NCBI RefSeq assembly: GCF_000972845.2
Contig: NC_040027.1
Location: forward strand, 17,050,410 to 17,114,409
Length of the DNA: 64,000 bases
Direction of reading: 5' to 3'
Source of the DNA: Larimichthys crocea
Lineage: Eukaryota; Chordata; Actinopteri; Sciaenidae
Shown here piece after piece: positions 1 through 19,700 of this stretch. Each line of letters begins with the position of its first letter. Position 1 is the first letter of the stretch. The notes under the pieces were generated by a model that saw only the letters and a program-made list of their open reading frames with translations, had not been told where the DNA came from and searched no databases. A program made the translations under genes and the position numbers.

Positions 1-79
1 CAGCACAGCATCACTGACACTTAAGCATGATGTAGTCCATTTAATCCCACAGCAAGTCAGTTGAATCATAACTGTAGTA

Positions 80-570
80 CAATTTTGAGGTACTTGTACT
101 TGAGTGTTTCCATTTCAGGTACTTTATTATATCTATATCTGTCTCTGGGGGAACTATTGTACTTTGTACTCCGCTACATATATTTGATAGCTTTAGTTAC
201 TTGGCAGATTCAGTTTATTAATACAAAATACAGTCAACAAATAAATAAAGATGTATTACACATAAAGATAAAACTTTATTGATCCTCAGGGGGAATATTA
301 CCAGCTACCTAGCAGAAAATAAAGTCATTAAAATTCTATTCACCTTCACCAGCTGCAATATTAAAGTGATGAACACAGTAATGCATCAATAATTATAATC
401 CAATATACACACATACATAATATATATATGATTTTGAAATGGACCTTTCCGCATAATGAGTACTTTTACTAAGTATGCTTTCACATTACACAATCCCACT
501 GTTGTACTTTTGCTTTAGTAAAGTTGAATGCATACTTTAGTAATAGGAGTACTTTCGTCTCTGTGCAGCA
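80..570 (+). repeat. Decayed teleost interspersed repeat with TACTTTTACT motifs
   Basis: Recurring elements such as GTACTTTGTACTCCGCTACAT (about 160-180) and GAGTACTTTTACT (about 459-471) resemble a dispersed repeat common in spiny-rayed fish. An 'ACTTTATTGATCC' element (265-297) seems inserted in or next to it. Assignment is from memory of the pattern, without a database search. Confidence 0.45.
262..298 (+). repeat. 'ACTTTATTGATCC..GGGGAA' teleost repeat, copy 1
   Basis: AACTTTATTGATCCTCAGGG followed by GGAATATT. It matches the copies near 11.93 kb and 24.70 kb in this window. Confidence 0.5.
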
Positions 571-1017
571 CCCATGGCCCAACCCAGAAATGTCTGACCT
601 GACACCAGCAGCAAAGTCCTAAAGTGTTTAACTAAAGTGTAAATTTGATTTGCCTAGATGATTTAAAATCTGTTGATGTTTTAAGATCAAAACTGTGGTT
701 TGGAAATACATTTTAACTTATTGCATTGGCGCATTAGTAACCAAATTTGATGACTCATTGAGTGGAATCGGAAAAACTGGAATTGTTACGTAACGTACCC
801 ATCAGGTACTCTCGAACAGGTTGCTAAAAAAAACAAAACAAATTCCCTGGAAAAATACCAAGGACATGACTTCAGCGCTCTAAATGGTACGGTTAACATT
901 GTTTAATTGAAAGCAGATAAATAAATTTACTAGTGTGGTACAATTTGTGGTAACTGTTCCAGTTATAGTCGGTTAAATCTGACACAGTGTCTGTCAAAAA
1001 AAAAAGAATAACAACTT

Positions 1018-2788
1018 ACAATACATTCACAAATAAGTTTTATTTTAATCTTTTTATACATTATAACCATATCCAACACATTTTTTTTTATATTATAATA
1101 AAATGACTCTTCTCCCTTGTCATTTACATAAATCAAAAATTTGTATATTAAGACTGCAAAATAGTACTCCTGTAATTTTTGTATATAGCTTTGTACACAT
1201 ACAAGTGACGATGCATTCATTTTGCTCTGAACGAATGCACATTTCGGGGGGGTGGGGGAGAAAGGGCAGCCATAAGCAGAGAGAATACAAGTGCTCTAGC
1301 AAGACGGCAGGCTAGCAAGTAACACCACCACCATGTGACCAACACTGACCTGGGTTAAAATGTTCAGTCAAACCCTTTGTACTACTTTGTACTTTTACCA
1401 CAATTAATTGGGTTAAAACAAAAAACAAAACAAAAAAAAGGGAAAATGTTGTCGATTGCATTTCAACCCAAGTATTTTCCAAAAGCATACCTCTAGGCTG
1501 GTTGTGTCCCAAGAGAAAGCTTGGAGCGCCACATGTAGCAGTAACAGTGAAAACAACCGAATACAGGTCAGGGGAAATGTACAGACCAACAACAAAGAGA
1601 AAAGAAGAAGAAAAAAAAAAAAAAAACAGTCAACGCGATTGAAATTTCATATCGACATCGCAGAGATTCAGGCTTTTGATAAAAACACCAGCTAATCATC
1701 CCCATCATGATCTTGGGAAATAAAATACACATACAGTATTAGAAAGATAATAAACCATGCTATATCATCCCATGAATACATTTTGATCATCGTTTTCTCA
1801 ATGTCAATAAAGACATTCTGGCATATATCAGGCCTCCACAGCGCATGCCTCTTCCCTATGTGAGAGAGACAGTGTGGGATGTGAAAAGAAATGAACGCTG
1901 AGGAAACAATGTCAACACAATCAGCGTGTAGATCACTGAATGAAAGGAACCAAAACATTCAAAGTACATTGATATACTGTTGCATGGATGTGCATACAAA
2001 AAAAAAACTGATCAGGCAATTAAAACCTTCAGTAGTCATGAGTACCCTCTTTGGTTTGTGACATTGTTCACAAAGTTATCTTTAGAGTGATAGCTCATTT
2101 ACCAAATCGTGAAAATGGCTCCCTATACACCCATTTGACCTGCACTCTCTACTCACAAATTTGATTATTATATAATATTGGAGGTAACTGCAACGTTTTG
2201 GCATGGATAATTTTGACAAGGGGGATTTCTTTTCTTTTTTTTTTTAAATCAAAACACCTGCATTCACCTTCAATAAAAGCAATTTAGAATTTGCAAGTAG
2301 ATAATACGTTTGGATTTCTCACGGTTTAGAAATCTCAACAGCAGGTTCTTTTTCTTTTTTTAAATTAAAATACAGTCCCACAAGCCATCACCTGTTGCCA
2401 TAGAAAAGATTAATACAGAATATTCAACAATACAAAAGAAGTTTGTCAATCAATGCAAATTCAGCTGACACTGGCAGCCCTTCAGTGATTTACATCCTCT
2501 GTAGCAGTGTGGAAAAGTGAGCTGTGGCTACTCTTGACACTGGCATGGTGAAGCTGTGGCCTTACAGTACAATGACTCAACGGGCCCTGCTGCTGGTGAA
2601 AAAAGAAATGAACGGGGAGGCCGAAATGTTTTTGTTTTGTTTGTTGTTGTTTTTTACCCAAGAGCAAGATGAAAAAAGTGCCAATGTGTGATGGCTTGTG
2701 TACGTGTATGTGCAATATATTTATGTGTATGCAAGCAAGACCCAGAGGTGTGTCAGGGCAGTTGTAGGAGGGGGCGTGGTGGGTCTGT
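1018..2788 (-). other. map2k2: Probable map2k2 3'UTR with polyadenylation signal
   Basis: This stretch follows the map2k2 stop codon. It has no credible coding frame and is A-rich on the plus strand (U-rich in the transcript), as expected of a long 3'UTR. A minus-strand AATAAA (TTTATT at 1038-1043) would place cleavage near 1018-1025. The end is inferred; earlier cleavage is possible. Confidence 0.45.
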
Positions 2789-8990
<6,202 letters not shown>

Positions 8991-9318
8991 TTCAATTAAA
9001 ACTACCCTAAAACGACTTTTGTTTTTCCTCAAGTGATGCACTAACCTGCAGCGAGCCGGGACGCTTTGAATCTGAAACTCTTTAAAACCTGCACGAAACT
9101 CAAGTCTGAAAAAAAAAGCAACAGGATCAGCTCCAGAGAGGCTAGTGACTCGGCTAGCTGGCGTTAGCAGAGTTGGTGTACTTTCGGTCGCATGTCAGTT
9201 TGACATAATCTCTTTAAAAGTCAGCTCGTTTCTTAGGTTCATCTAAATCTTCTGGAGTGGACACATTTCCAGGTTTTCTTGCTTTTTTTTTTCTTCTTTC
9301 TTTCTGCGGTTATCTACC
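8991..9318 (-). other. map2k2: map2k2 5'UTR with a probable short non-coding intron (9317-9106)
   Basis: Upstream of the ATG a strong acceptor (ten T residues then CAG, exon starting at 9105) faces a strong donor CAG/GTAGAT (exon ending at 9318). This suggests a 212-nt intron within the 5'UTR and a non-coding first exon extending toward about 9,560. It is an inference from splice-site quality only. Confidence 0.4.
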
Positions 9319-9329
9319 TGCTGCTAGCC

Positions 9330-9600
9330 GCCTAGCCGCTACAAGCTATCACCAGCTCCCCTGGAAAAATCGTGCCGTGCGTCTCTCTAACGTGTAGCCG
9401 CGCTCTGCCGCTCGCTTCTCGGCTTTCTCAGGACAACAAGGCCCGCCACCGCGGAGAGATACACCGGGACTTCCGAGCTGGCTGCTTTCCCACCGGCGAG
9501 CGCCCCGAGCAACAGATTCCTCCGTGTTTTTAAAGCTCGGGGTGTGGAGCTGTGAGACGCCGTGAAGGGCTTTGGCTGCTGGTGGTGGTGCTTCAATACA
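9330..9600 (-). promoter_or_regulatory. map2k2: CpG-rich promoter region of map2k2
   Basis: About 9,345-9,560 is locally GC- and CpG-rich (GCCGCGCTCTGCCGCTCGC and similar) against AT-rich surroundings. It sits where the map2k2 transcription start is expected. No TATA box is seen on the minus strand. A (GT)n tract at 9631-9680 lies just upstream. Confidence 0.45.
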
Positions 9601-10451
9601 GGAAGCAGCAGCAGCTGCAGCAGCATCAGACCTATGTGTGTGTGTGTGTCTCTGTGTATATGTGTGTGTGTGTGTGTGACACCCACAGGGAGAGCTCTTC
9701 ATGAATAGCGCGAGACTCGTACTGTCTGACAAGTTGACACGAGATGCAGAAAAATGTCACGAGGGGTTTATGAACGACATCTGCAAGTTTGTGATTTTAA
9801 TTAAAAAAAATAAAAACATTTTAACCTTGCCTGCTGCTTTCTCGTGTGTTTAATAGTAAACAAGCTGCGAAGTACATTACTGCTACCCAGTGTTGAGAAG
9901 AGGGGACTGCACCTTTACAATAGATACTGTTGAAGATTATATTTAATAAAAAGCACAAATCCAGCACATTTTTTACTATAGAGATAAATACAAAAATGTA
10001 TTTAATCCTTTAAAAGTGTGGTACTACTAAATAATTAGATAGATAGATAGATTTGTAGAAACAAATAAAAGGGGGGAAAAAAAACAGACAGAAGTATCCG
10101 TCAGCCTTTACAATAGACAAAAAAAAAAAAAAACAGACAAGTGTACAGATGTTCAAAACAAGTACCAAGGTAGAAAATGTCAAAGTAGTGGAATGATATA
10201 AATAATATTGCACATGTAATCGGAAAGGAAATGTAAATACAGCTTTTATACTAAACTAAATACAGATTTTAAACTACAACATGATCAGGTGACCATAGTG
10301 TAAGAAATATTGCAAAGGAAAGTGACCATAATATAAATAATATAACAAAAGTAAGTGACCATGGTATAAATAATAACTGCAAGGTATAAATGAAATAAAG
10401 TAGAAAAGAAATGCAATAGGACATGGATAGGAGACTACAACAGACTACAAC

Positions 10452-10452
<1 letters not shown>

Positions 10453-10510
<58 letters not shown>
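10453..10510 (+). repeat. (GATA)n microsatellite, about 14 units
   Basis: Uninterrupted TAGA/GATA tetranucleotide run. A shorter one of three to four units lies near 10036-10051. Confidence 0.95.
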
Positions 10511-10511
<1 letters not shown>

Positions 10512-10559
10512 AATATATAATATATAAAAATATATCTTTTATTTATACTGTGGTGTTTT

Positions 10560-10775
10560 AATATGTTAGTCTGTCCATTGCACCATTTCATTGCACATTC
10601 CCATTCCAGTGGCACCCTGGAAGCAGTTAGGAGTTTGGTTACTTTGCTCAAGGGCACCTCTCTAGCTACCAGTCCACCCTCCATACTTTGGTCCATGCTG
10701 GACTTGAGCCACCCACCCTCTGGTTCCCATGCAAAATCCCAAACAGACTGAGCTACTGCCGCCCCTCTTATTATG
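10560..10775 (+). repeat. Decayed teleost interspersed repeat
   Basis: Contains TTGCTCAAGGGCACCTCTCT and a right end CTGAGCTACTGCCGCCCCT, a pattern recurring in many teleost repeats. It is much mutated and has no coding capacity. Confidence 0.5.
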
Positions 10776-11339
10776 ATTATATGATGATCAAAGCCTCGAG
10801 TGAAGCCTTTCAGCCTCGAGTGATAATTATTTTTTGCATAATATACTGTGGACTTCTTTATGTTTCTGCCTCAAATGTGCAACGACAAACAACATTTCCA
10901 AAATGTACAGCTCCACAGCAGCTGCAAATGGATGGACCTGCAGATGGATTCACAGCATACAAAAGTTGTTATATGCTTTTTGTCATAGTGACAGGCCTTG
11001 TTGGTGTTGTCAAGACCAGTGGGGACCCCAAGCCACAAGTTTACACTGGATAAACACCTCTGAAACTGAAAGGGGCCAATGGATCTTGCTTGCACACACA
11101 AAGAATGTGATGAATGCAAAAAGTTTATTCAACCAAACATGCTCATTCCCCCACCATTAACTTTGCTGCTGAAACTGATTATCAACACAGTTCAAACATC
11201 TGTATTTTCATCAATTTAACCATTGTAACAACAGTGGTAATAAAGGGTAATAATCTCTACATGTAGAGCACATGCATTGTCAGGCACCAGCATAGATCTC
11301 AGATCTGCTCCAACCAAATATCATCAGTAGGTCACCAGT

Positions 11340-11560
11340 AGGGCTTTCTGGTTATCCCTCATGTTCGCCTTTCCTCTGGGCTTAAGTTCTGCAGGCTCTT
11401 TTGAAGCCTTTAAAAAAGACCCATCTATTCAAAGTGACCTTTCTCTTGTCTGTTTTCATGTTCTGTTGTTGCTTATATTTTACCTTGCTCTGTACTGTTT
11501 ACTGCATAAACTTTCAGACACATTTTTATTCTTAGGTGCTGCAGTCATCTTGAGCCATCA
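11340..11560 (+). repeat. Possible LINE 3'-tail remnant
   Basis: GAAGCCTTTAAAAAAGACCC followed by ATCTATTCAAAGTGACCTTT resembles the 3' region of teleost LINE copies, where a similar 'AAAGACCCATCTTTT' stretch is common. Weak; recognised by pattern only. Confidence 0.3.
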
Positions 11561-11919
11561 TATCCACACACCTCACCTCAGAAAGTGAAAAACTGAGCGT
11601 CCTCGCATGTTCCTAACTGTTTGGCACATCTAACAACAACTCAAAAACTCAACTTCCTCTCAGTTGTTGATGCAATATCTCTGAAATTCTCAGCAGTGAA
11701 CAGGATGGGAACTGTTTTGGGTTTTTTTTTTTTTTTTCAGACTTTTAGATAGCACAACCTTCTGACCATTCCTGAAGTCACAGACTTCAGCACCAACCTC
11801 ATATGTGCTGTTGGGGGAGAAATAAATAAGAGAAGAACACATTAAATCTACAAAATTCAACTCATTCATTATTTTCTGTTACTTTCATCACATCTTGATA
11901 AACCTCAACATTGTTATTA

Positions 11920-11962
11920 GAATCAGAAATACTTTAATAATCCCCGGGGGAAATTCTTTATG
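11920..11962 (+). repeat. 'ACTTTATT..CCCC' teleost repeat, copy 2
   Basis: AGAATCAGAAATACTTTAAT followed by AATCCCCGGGGGAAATTC. It aligns with the copies at 262 and 24681. Confidence 0.5.
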
Positions 11963-12279
11963 CTATTCAATGAAAATAATAAATTACAAATATAATGCTG
12001 TTTGAATAAATAGATGACACAATGATTCATCAGTAGCCAGAAATTCATTTTCTTTTGTATGTGAACCCACTAGATCAACATAACATAGAGTAATTATGCT
12101 ACCTTTGACCTGTATAATAGCTATTATTAAAACCCAGTTTAGTCCAGATGAGACAAGAGGATATATACTGCATGTTGTTGTTAGGTTATAGTCTTTTTTC
12201 ACTGTATATATAGTTAACAATGGCTAACTCCATTTTGCTACTTCTCTTTTAGGTTCCTGATAGTGTTCATGCTGCCTCA

Positions 12280-12535
12280 CTGTCATAACTTATTACAACT
12301 TAGAGACAAACAACAATCATTCACACTCACATTAACACCTACTGCTAATTTAGAGTCACCAATTAACTTATTAAGTTCATGTCTTTGGTCTGTGGGAGGA
12401 AGCTGGAGTACCTGGAGAGAACCCACACAGACATGCGGAGAACATGCAAACTCCAAACAGAAAGGCCTCAGCCGAGGTTCAAACCAGGTACCTACTTGCT
12501 GTGAGGAAACAGTGCTGATATGTTGCAACATGTGA
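12280..12535 (+). repeat. Teleost interspersed repeat tail (LINE/SINE type), copy A
   Basis: Has the hallmark order TTTAGAGTCACCAATTAACT, GTCTTTGGTCTGTGGGAGGA, GAGAACATGCAAACTCCA, ACAGAAAGGCC and a GCTGTGAGG..ACAGTGCT end. These belong to a very abundant fish repeat tail shared by LINE2-like elements and SINEs. The exact family name is not certain. Confidence 0.7.
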
Positions 12536-12639
12536 AATAAAATAAATGATTTCCCCTACAAGTTGGAACATTGACCACAGAATTCTTGGCTAATGACATT
12601 TTCAGTGCCTGGTTTAATTCATTTCCACTTTATGTGTAA

Positions 12640-12900
12640 GATCCATTCATTTTCTGTAACCGTTTATTGTCATCAGGGTCGTTGGGGGCTGGAGCCTATG
12701 CCAGCTGACTTTAAGTGACAGGCAGGGTGAACCCTGGACAAGACGCCAGTTCATCAAAGGGCACATAGAGAGAAAAAAGGCACTCACACCTATAGGCACT
12801 TTAGAGTCACCAATTAATCTATGCAACTGCACAAACTCCACACAGAAAGATTTCTAACCAGGAAACCATCATGCTGTGAAGCAACAGTGCTAACCACAGA
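12640..12900 (+). repeat. Teleost interspersed repeat tail, copy B (more decayed)
   Basis: GGGGGCTGGAGCCTATGCCA, GCAGGGTGAACCCTGGACAA, CGCCAGTTCATCA, TTTAGAGTCACCAATTAATC, CTCCACACAGAAAG and AGTGCTAACCAC follow the same order as copy A, starting further 5'. An internal deletion has removed the 'CTGTGGGAGGA' part. Confidence 0.7.
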
Positions 12901-13649
12901 CAAAATAATTTTAAAAAAGGGGGTAATGATTCATATATTTCACAAGAACTTTGCATGAATACAGACTGCCAATTGCACAGAGCTTTGTGCAGTCATCCTA
13001 CAGTTGATCCAGACTGACAGCAGTGACAGCACAACCATCTTAGTTATTCAGTGCTACCCAATAAAAATAGAAAGCACTTTGATACCAGACATGTTTTTTT
13101 TTTCTCCAAGGTCCTGATCACACAGTAGTTCAAGTACAGCGAGGGACCTTTCATGCATGTAAAGGTTGCCCGATATGAGACAGAATCTTCAACTCAACAC
13201 AGCGGAGTTGAGATAAATCCCCAAAAAGACTCTTAAGTGACTCAGTATCGCATAAGATTACATTTCGACAAGATGTTTCTAGGATCACCTGCTGGAAAAA
13301 AAAAAAGATGTGATGCATTTGTTTCTGTCATTAATAGTTGTCCATGTGGCTGAATACATACAATTTTCAAAATAAAACAATGGCAGACATGTTTTTAAGA
13401 ACTGATTTTAATTAATTCCACACGTCAATAACAGCTGTTAGAATACGATCATTTTAAATTGTACAGTTTTTAAATCCTCAACAGGCATCAAATGTGTCCC
13501 CAGATCTGAGAATTTGGTACAGGACATAAATTCCACCTCAACCAGTCCTCCCAGTCCTCTGTGGCATCAGCTTCAGGTGCTGCTGCTGCCCTCAACAGCT
13601 TCTTATTGTCTGTTTGCCTATCGGAACAGCTGGAGGCGATTCAAGGCTT
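12900..13649. other. Intergenic stretch without recognisable feature
   Basis: AT-rich sequence between decayed repeats and the far end of the possible pias4 3'UTR. It has no credible frame, RNA gene or named repeat. Confidence 0.4.
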
Positions 13650-16600
13650 AATAAAATATTATTTAAATTTTATTGTCTTTTAATATGAACATATAAAAAA
13701 AAAAAAAAAGAACACACAAAACATTTACATCATGGATTGTAAGCCTCTGCCCATGCTACCTTATGCATTATTATAAGAAGAAGAGATGCCACTACAAAAA
13801 GACCAGACCCTCAGCTCACTCCAGCTCCCAAACACAAACTTATCTGGCTCAGTTCCACAGAAGCAACCTGCACCACCTCTCATCTTTAACCATAAGGCAA
13901 AGAAAAGTTCAAGAGATCCGTTCAAATAATGACTTCCTATACCTATCAACAAATGAACAAAGTCATTTTTATATGTATAGCAGTTACAAATAAAAACTGC
14001 CTCGTTCAAGGCAAGTATTAGAGTTCTTTACATTATTTTGCTTCAAAACAAATCTTATACATAAGATCTGCTTCGGGGACACACTCTGATGTATTACAGG
14101 CAAAGTGCCATCAATCAATTTTGTGTGGACTATCAAACATATTTTTCATCAGTATATTGATTTTGTTTTGTCAAAGTGTCAAAGGAAGGAGAAAAATGGA
14201 AGACCAGATTTGACTCGGCCTACTTTTTCAATCATCAACCCTATCAGGATGCACTTACAACAGCGAGGGCCCCGAATCGATGTGTAAATGTCATTTCTCT
14301 GTGCATTTGAGCAAGGTAGAAGAAAAAAAAACAAAACTGATTCCGTGCCGATCAAACCGCAACAAAGGGATGATGAGAGAGGGAAACGTACAATGCAGAA
14401 CTAATCTGAACCACTACTGTTTTTCTCACAGCGGAGTGAGACCGCTGCTCTTCTAATTTCACATTTTTTTCTGACTCCCGTACATAAGATGGTCGAGGAG
14501 AAATGATCGCAACCGCCAGGGATCCTTGATTAATACTCACTACATGATGGCTTCAAAATAAATAAGCCATAAACGTGGGATGAAATATCAGATGAAAGTG
14601 CAAACAGCTCTAGCGACACAGCAACAACCTTTTCTCACCTTCAAACGAACGTCGATGGTCTTCTTGCAGACAAACCTACATGCAGCCCGAGGATCCGTAT
14701 CTGAGGAGCAGCCATCACATACTGACAATACGAGTGCAGGTGCAGAGGAATATTAGTTGTAAGCCTACTGCATGTAGCAATTAATGTCCAATTCTATTCC
14801 AGCAAATAGATGTGACCTTATCTACATTGAAAGGAGGCCGAGGGGGATTGTTGGAGCAGCTCCACTCATTCCAGACAGGACCATTTGTAATCCAATCAAT
14901 GACTTTAAGCTTGGTGGGGTTGCACTTATTGACACTTCATTAAGTTTCGTTGTGTCAGACATGTTGAACCCACTGCAGCAAAGTAGTCTGAATGCTGCTT
15001 TGACCCAGGCTGGATTCTTTCGGAGGAAAAAGAAAAGGAGTGTTCATCAACAGCACAGCCATGAGCACTGACCAATTACAACTTAACACTCAAAAACCAC
15101 AGCAGACGTGTCCTGTTTTCTGCAACTAATAACTCCCATCTGTACAGAACCACAGTCAAAGATTACGTAGACGTATGACAAACAACTGTTAAGAGGATGT
15201 GAAGCAATTAAATAAATATGATACTTCCAGAAAAAGGAGACCAAAATGTGGAGCAAAAAGGATGGCAGCACTTCTATTCCATAACTGTCCTTTACCACAG
15301 ATTTGTTTCTGCTTCTCTGTCCATTTCGCCTACTGGAAAAAAAAACAACAACAACCCAACCATCTAAGGAAGAATCCTAAATGAAATAAAACACCTTCTC
15401 TCAGACCGGGGTCTCATCTGATGGCTAGCTCAACTAGCCTTAAAACAACAGACTCCAATCTTCACCACTCAACAACAACAACAAAAAACGAAAGAGAGAA
15501 AGAAAAAAAAAAAGGCACCAAAATCTTGTAACCATATCCTGTCATCAAATTCTTAAAATACATCTGCTTTGGCACAGCATGCCATACAGTTATTATTGTG
15601 ATGAGTTACTTCCATATGCAATGCCGATATATCACCCCCTTAAAAGAGTGTGGCACAGTTTCACTCGCAACTTTTTGCATCACCGACACCTACAGTTAAG
15701 CTCGGTTACCCACGAGCTAACTCGGCCTTCAAAAGATTTTGTTGCTGCAGAGGGAACAGAGCTACATGGAACGATAAAATTAAAACAAAAACAACAAAAA
15801 AAAAAATGTAGGAAAACAATCTCCAGTGTAAAATTGGCTTCAGAAAGACTCATCAATTCTTCTGTCCTTCGCAGCTTTCTAAGCTAGTCTCTGGTCAGTC
15901 TGCTAAGTTTTTTTTATGACTGAGGTAGGTTCTCTTTATCTAAGGACAAAATAAAAATGGAAAGCGTCACACATTGAGGCCAGTATTGTGTTCTGCCCTT
16001 TCATAATTAAAAGGATAAATTCCTGAAAAAACCCTTTCAAGCTTTGAATTAATTCTCTGAACAAAGAAATACTAACACAATGGGAGGTTTAAATTTGCAT
16101 CACACTCCGGATATCTCTGCCTCGTTCTCCCCCAAATGATTCATGCTCTGTTACATTAGTTGTTTTTGACCTTTTACCAAAAACTACTGAGGAGCCTCCA
16201 TTTTCAACTTGCCTGTTCGTCACAAATGTGACCACAAAAAACAAAAACAAAAACAAAAAATCAGAGATGCAAACATTGAACGGCCATGGCTAAAAGAGCC
16301 TGTAATTCCAAGTCAAATACAAAGAAGAGATGCGGTGGTGGAGAGGGAATAGTCTGGAGAGAAAGGAGTAAGGGGTGGTGGTGATGGTGGGGTGCTCGAT
16401 CCATTGAGTCTTTTTAGTCGACGGTAGAGGCAGGACGGTACAGATATTCACTGCAAGGTGATGGTTGGCCGAAAAGAGTTGCTTCCAGTGGTGTACAGTA
16501 CAAAGAAGAATCCTAATCACTCTAGATTGAAGATTCACTAACAGTGCGTGTTTGAGTGTGTTTATTTTGTCTGGATTTAAACCAGAGCTGCTGAAAGGCT

Positions 16601-16729
16601 CTGACGTTTGGGCATAAGGGAGGGTTGTTGCATCTAGTGGATTACTGTGTTCCTGTCTTCGAGTTTTTAAGCCCCCTGCCTCTCTGTCTGTGTGTGTGTG
16701 TCAGTCTATGAGGGGACAGAGCTGCGGGG
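13650..16729 (-). other. pias4: pias4 3'UTR: short certain part, possible long extension
   Basis: After the stop at 16730 the first minus-strand AATAAA is at 16566-16561, giving a 3'UTR of about 180 nt. The following ~2.9 kb has no gene and few repeats and is U-rich on the minus strand. A further AATAAA at 13674-13669 would allow a 3-kb UTR. The sequence does not decide between them. Confidence 0.35.
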
Positions 16730-19700
16730 TCAGTAGGCAGTGACCAGGTCCTTGTCGTAGTTGTATCGGCCCCTCTTTGGGGCAGGACTGTCAGCGCTGT
16801 CCTCAGTGTCCTCGCTGTCTCCTCCTGCCCCGCCACCTTCCTCCTCAGAGGAGGAGTCAAGAGTCAGATCTACCACTGCACCTCCCGCCGGCGTCACAGC
16901 AGGTCCTCCTGTGACTCCTGCCATCCCCACGGAACTGGTTCCGGATTTGCCCGTCAGGCTGGTGCTGCTGTGGGCCGGTGAATGACCGTTTGCTTCAGGA
17001 ATGTCTGCAGACAAAAAGGCTGTTTTATAAACAGAGTCACACTAGGAAACTAATGCACGGAAAAAGAAAAATCCACACATTGAGAACAAGAGGTTCAATT
17101 CACACGTACATATATCAACAACAGGATACTCTGGTGTGTTGCTGCGTTCTCTTTCCCTGTCCCTCTCCTTCTCATCTCTGATGGGTCGCCAGGAGCCGTC
17201 GGTTAAGTACTCAATCTCCTCGATGTCCTCACTCGTCTCTTTCAGAATCTCAGATAGCAGCCTGCAAGACACATTGCTGTTAGAGACGCCTCACACGAAG
17301 AAGAAAATCAAACAGAACCAGCTTGAACCCTCAACTTTTTCAACATTTAGTCTGCTCAAACTGAAAGCTAGAGTCATCAGTTAAAGTACGGACTTTCACG
17401 CAAGTTTAATTGAAGGAATGCAAATATACCTCAAAGCCAAAGTTTAACAATGCTTTCAGTCTTTGTGAAAGTAAGGGAGTGTCTATGACAATTGCAGGAA
17501 ACTACACGCCCAAAGGATTGTGGATTAAAATATTTTATCATGAATTTATCTGATAAAATCGACTGCAGGCTCATCTGCGTTTGTCCTACAAAATACCAGA
17601 AAACAAAACAAGAGAAAGTGTTTAAATGCAGTCCTCACCGACCGATTATAGACATACATTTTAACACATAGAGCCTCGCTCACTACTTTACAGTGGTAAC
17701 AAATGGCTGTCAGTGTCTTGAGAGTCACTTGCAGCGCTCAGTACTGTGAAAAAATAATGTGTTGAGCCTTCTAGAGTCCCACAATCACATGGTTCTCTAA
17801 ATTATAGCTGTGTTACTTCAAGTAGCTCATAAAGTCAACAAACAAGCCAATTTACAGGATCAAAGATTTTGGAACAGAAACTGAAATCAGGTGTAGAAAT
17901 AGAAATAGAAAGAACCTCTCATGCTCTCATGCCGTTCAAAGGTTAAAATAGTCATGGTGCATGGTTCAACTTGTCCTTAAAAATGCCCCAACATCTGTGC
18001 AGCTTGAATCAGTTTTCCCAAGTGTTGGCTTCATAACACACAGGGCTAAAATTACACAAAGTGTAAATTTTCAGCGTTTATTGAAAGTAATCTGGCGCGG
18101 CAGGGGTGGGACGAGTCGGAGCATGCTTCTGTCTGCTTACCCATCAATAGTGAGCAGCTCAAAGGGAGCGGGCTTGTCACAGACGGGGCAAGTCCATGTG
18201 GGCTTCTTCTCATTCATCTGCAGGAAGAAGACGGCGTCGAAACACTGGAGATGAGCACAAGTTAAAACTCGACATGGCACACCGAGCCGCATCTTCACCA
18301 ACTGGAAAGAGGGAGAGGGAGACGCATGTTAAAGTCATCGTGCTTCGTAGAAGAATTTATGAAATTTGCCTTTGATACTGCAGAAGAATTGAATTGGAAA
18401 TGATGCAGGACGACGATGATTATCATGAAGGTGTACTCACTGGACAGATGAGAGAAACTCGCAGGCCTGTGGTTGCAATTTCACTTTCTGGATCAAATCG
18501 TAGTTTGTCTTGGACTGTAGATAAAGTAGAGACAAAATATCATGAAGTATCATTATAGTTTCAGACGATATATTAAAACATGTGAATGACATCCAGTCAA
18601 AACAGCGTTAACAAAAAGGTTGAGACAGCAATTTCTAGAGAATCCATTCGCAGGATATCAAAGTCACATTTGCAAAAATAAAAACAGAACATGTAAGTAA
18701 CACCTACTGCGTTCACGACAGTGTTCTGCGCTCTCAACAGAGCAGTGTTTGAGTTGGCTGAAGAGGTCCGCCGCAGTGAAAACCCTCACTAAATACACTG
18801 CCACAGAGTACCGCTGAAAACACAAACATTTACAGGTTGTGAGCACTTATTTCAAAAAAAGCTGCCAATCTAAAACAGGGCATACACACAAAGCAAACCT
18901 CAAAACCGCTTAAAGAAACAAAAACACATGAACACACGATTTATTATGGTAAGAGAAAACACTCGGGCTGGTTATTATACCGTTTACTGCAAGATATCCT
19001 CTTACATTATATGGGTCATTTATTAAGCATCATACATCTTATGAAAACAGCAAATTCGTTCTGTTAAAGAGTCGTAACCCTCTGCTGGATTTTTTGTTAG
19101 CATTCCCTTAAGAGTGATAGTACGTTTTAAGCTTTTTAATCCTCTATGCTTTCAGTCGATCAAAATCTTAGATTTTAATGGACTGAAATACCCACAACTT
19201 GCACTTGTGTGCCAACCAAAAGGTTATGGACTTTCATTGATTAAGTATGCTGAGCAATCAATTCTTAATTCCTGTGTTACACACCAAACAAACCAAGAAA
19301 TGGTTGCTGAGTCTGTAAGTCAGCAACATTTCTCAGGTGTAATACACTAAAGTGAAGTAGTGTTGTTCAACTGCAGGATTTTGAGCATTTTATGGAAATA
19401 AGGAGGCTGTACAAACTTTCCTCCGAGAACAGATTTACAAAGACACTATAGAACATTTTATTTTTCTTTAAAAAATTTTTTTTAAAACAAAACAACTAGA
19501 GTTGTGATGCAGGCTACATTTTTTTTCAATGCAGAGCTATTCAGCTGTCAGGCAAGTTTAATGAATGATTCCTGTATTAATGCACCAAAAAAAAAAAAAA
19601 GTTAACAAAACGGGTTCATGCCTAATTAGTTTACACAACATCCCTGAAGAAGAGGGTGCTGACAGGAAAAGTGATTTCATCAGCCGCTTATCTGGATCAG

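Noticed and set aside
13650..16729. Possible extra gene downstream of pias4
   Set aside because: Only short frames without domains; best explained as 3'UTR or intergenic.
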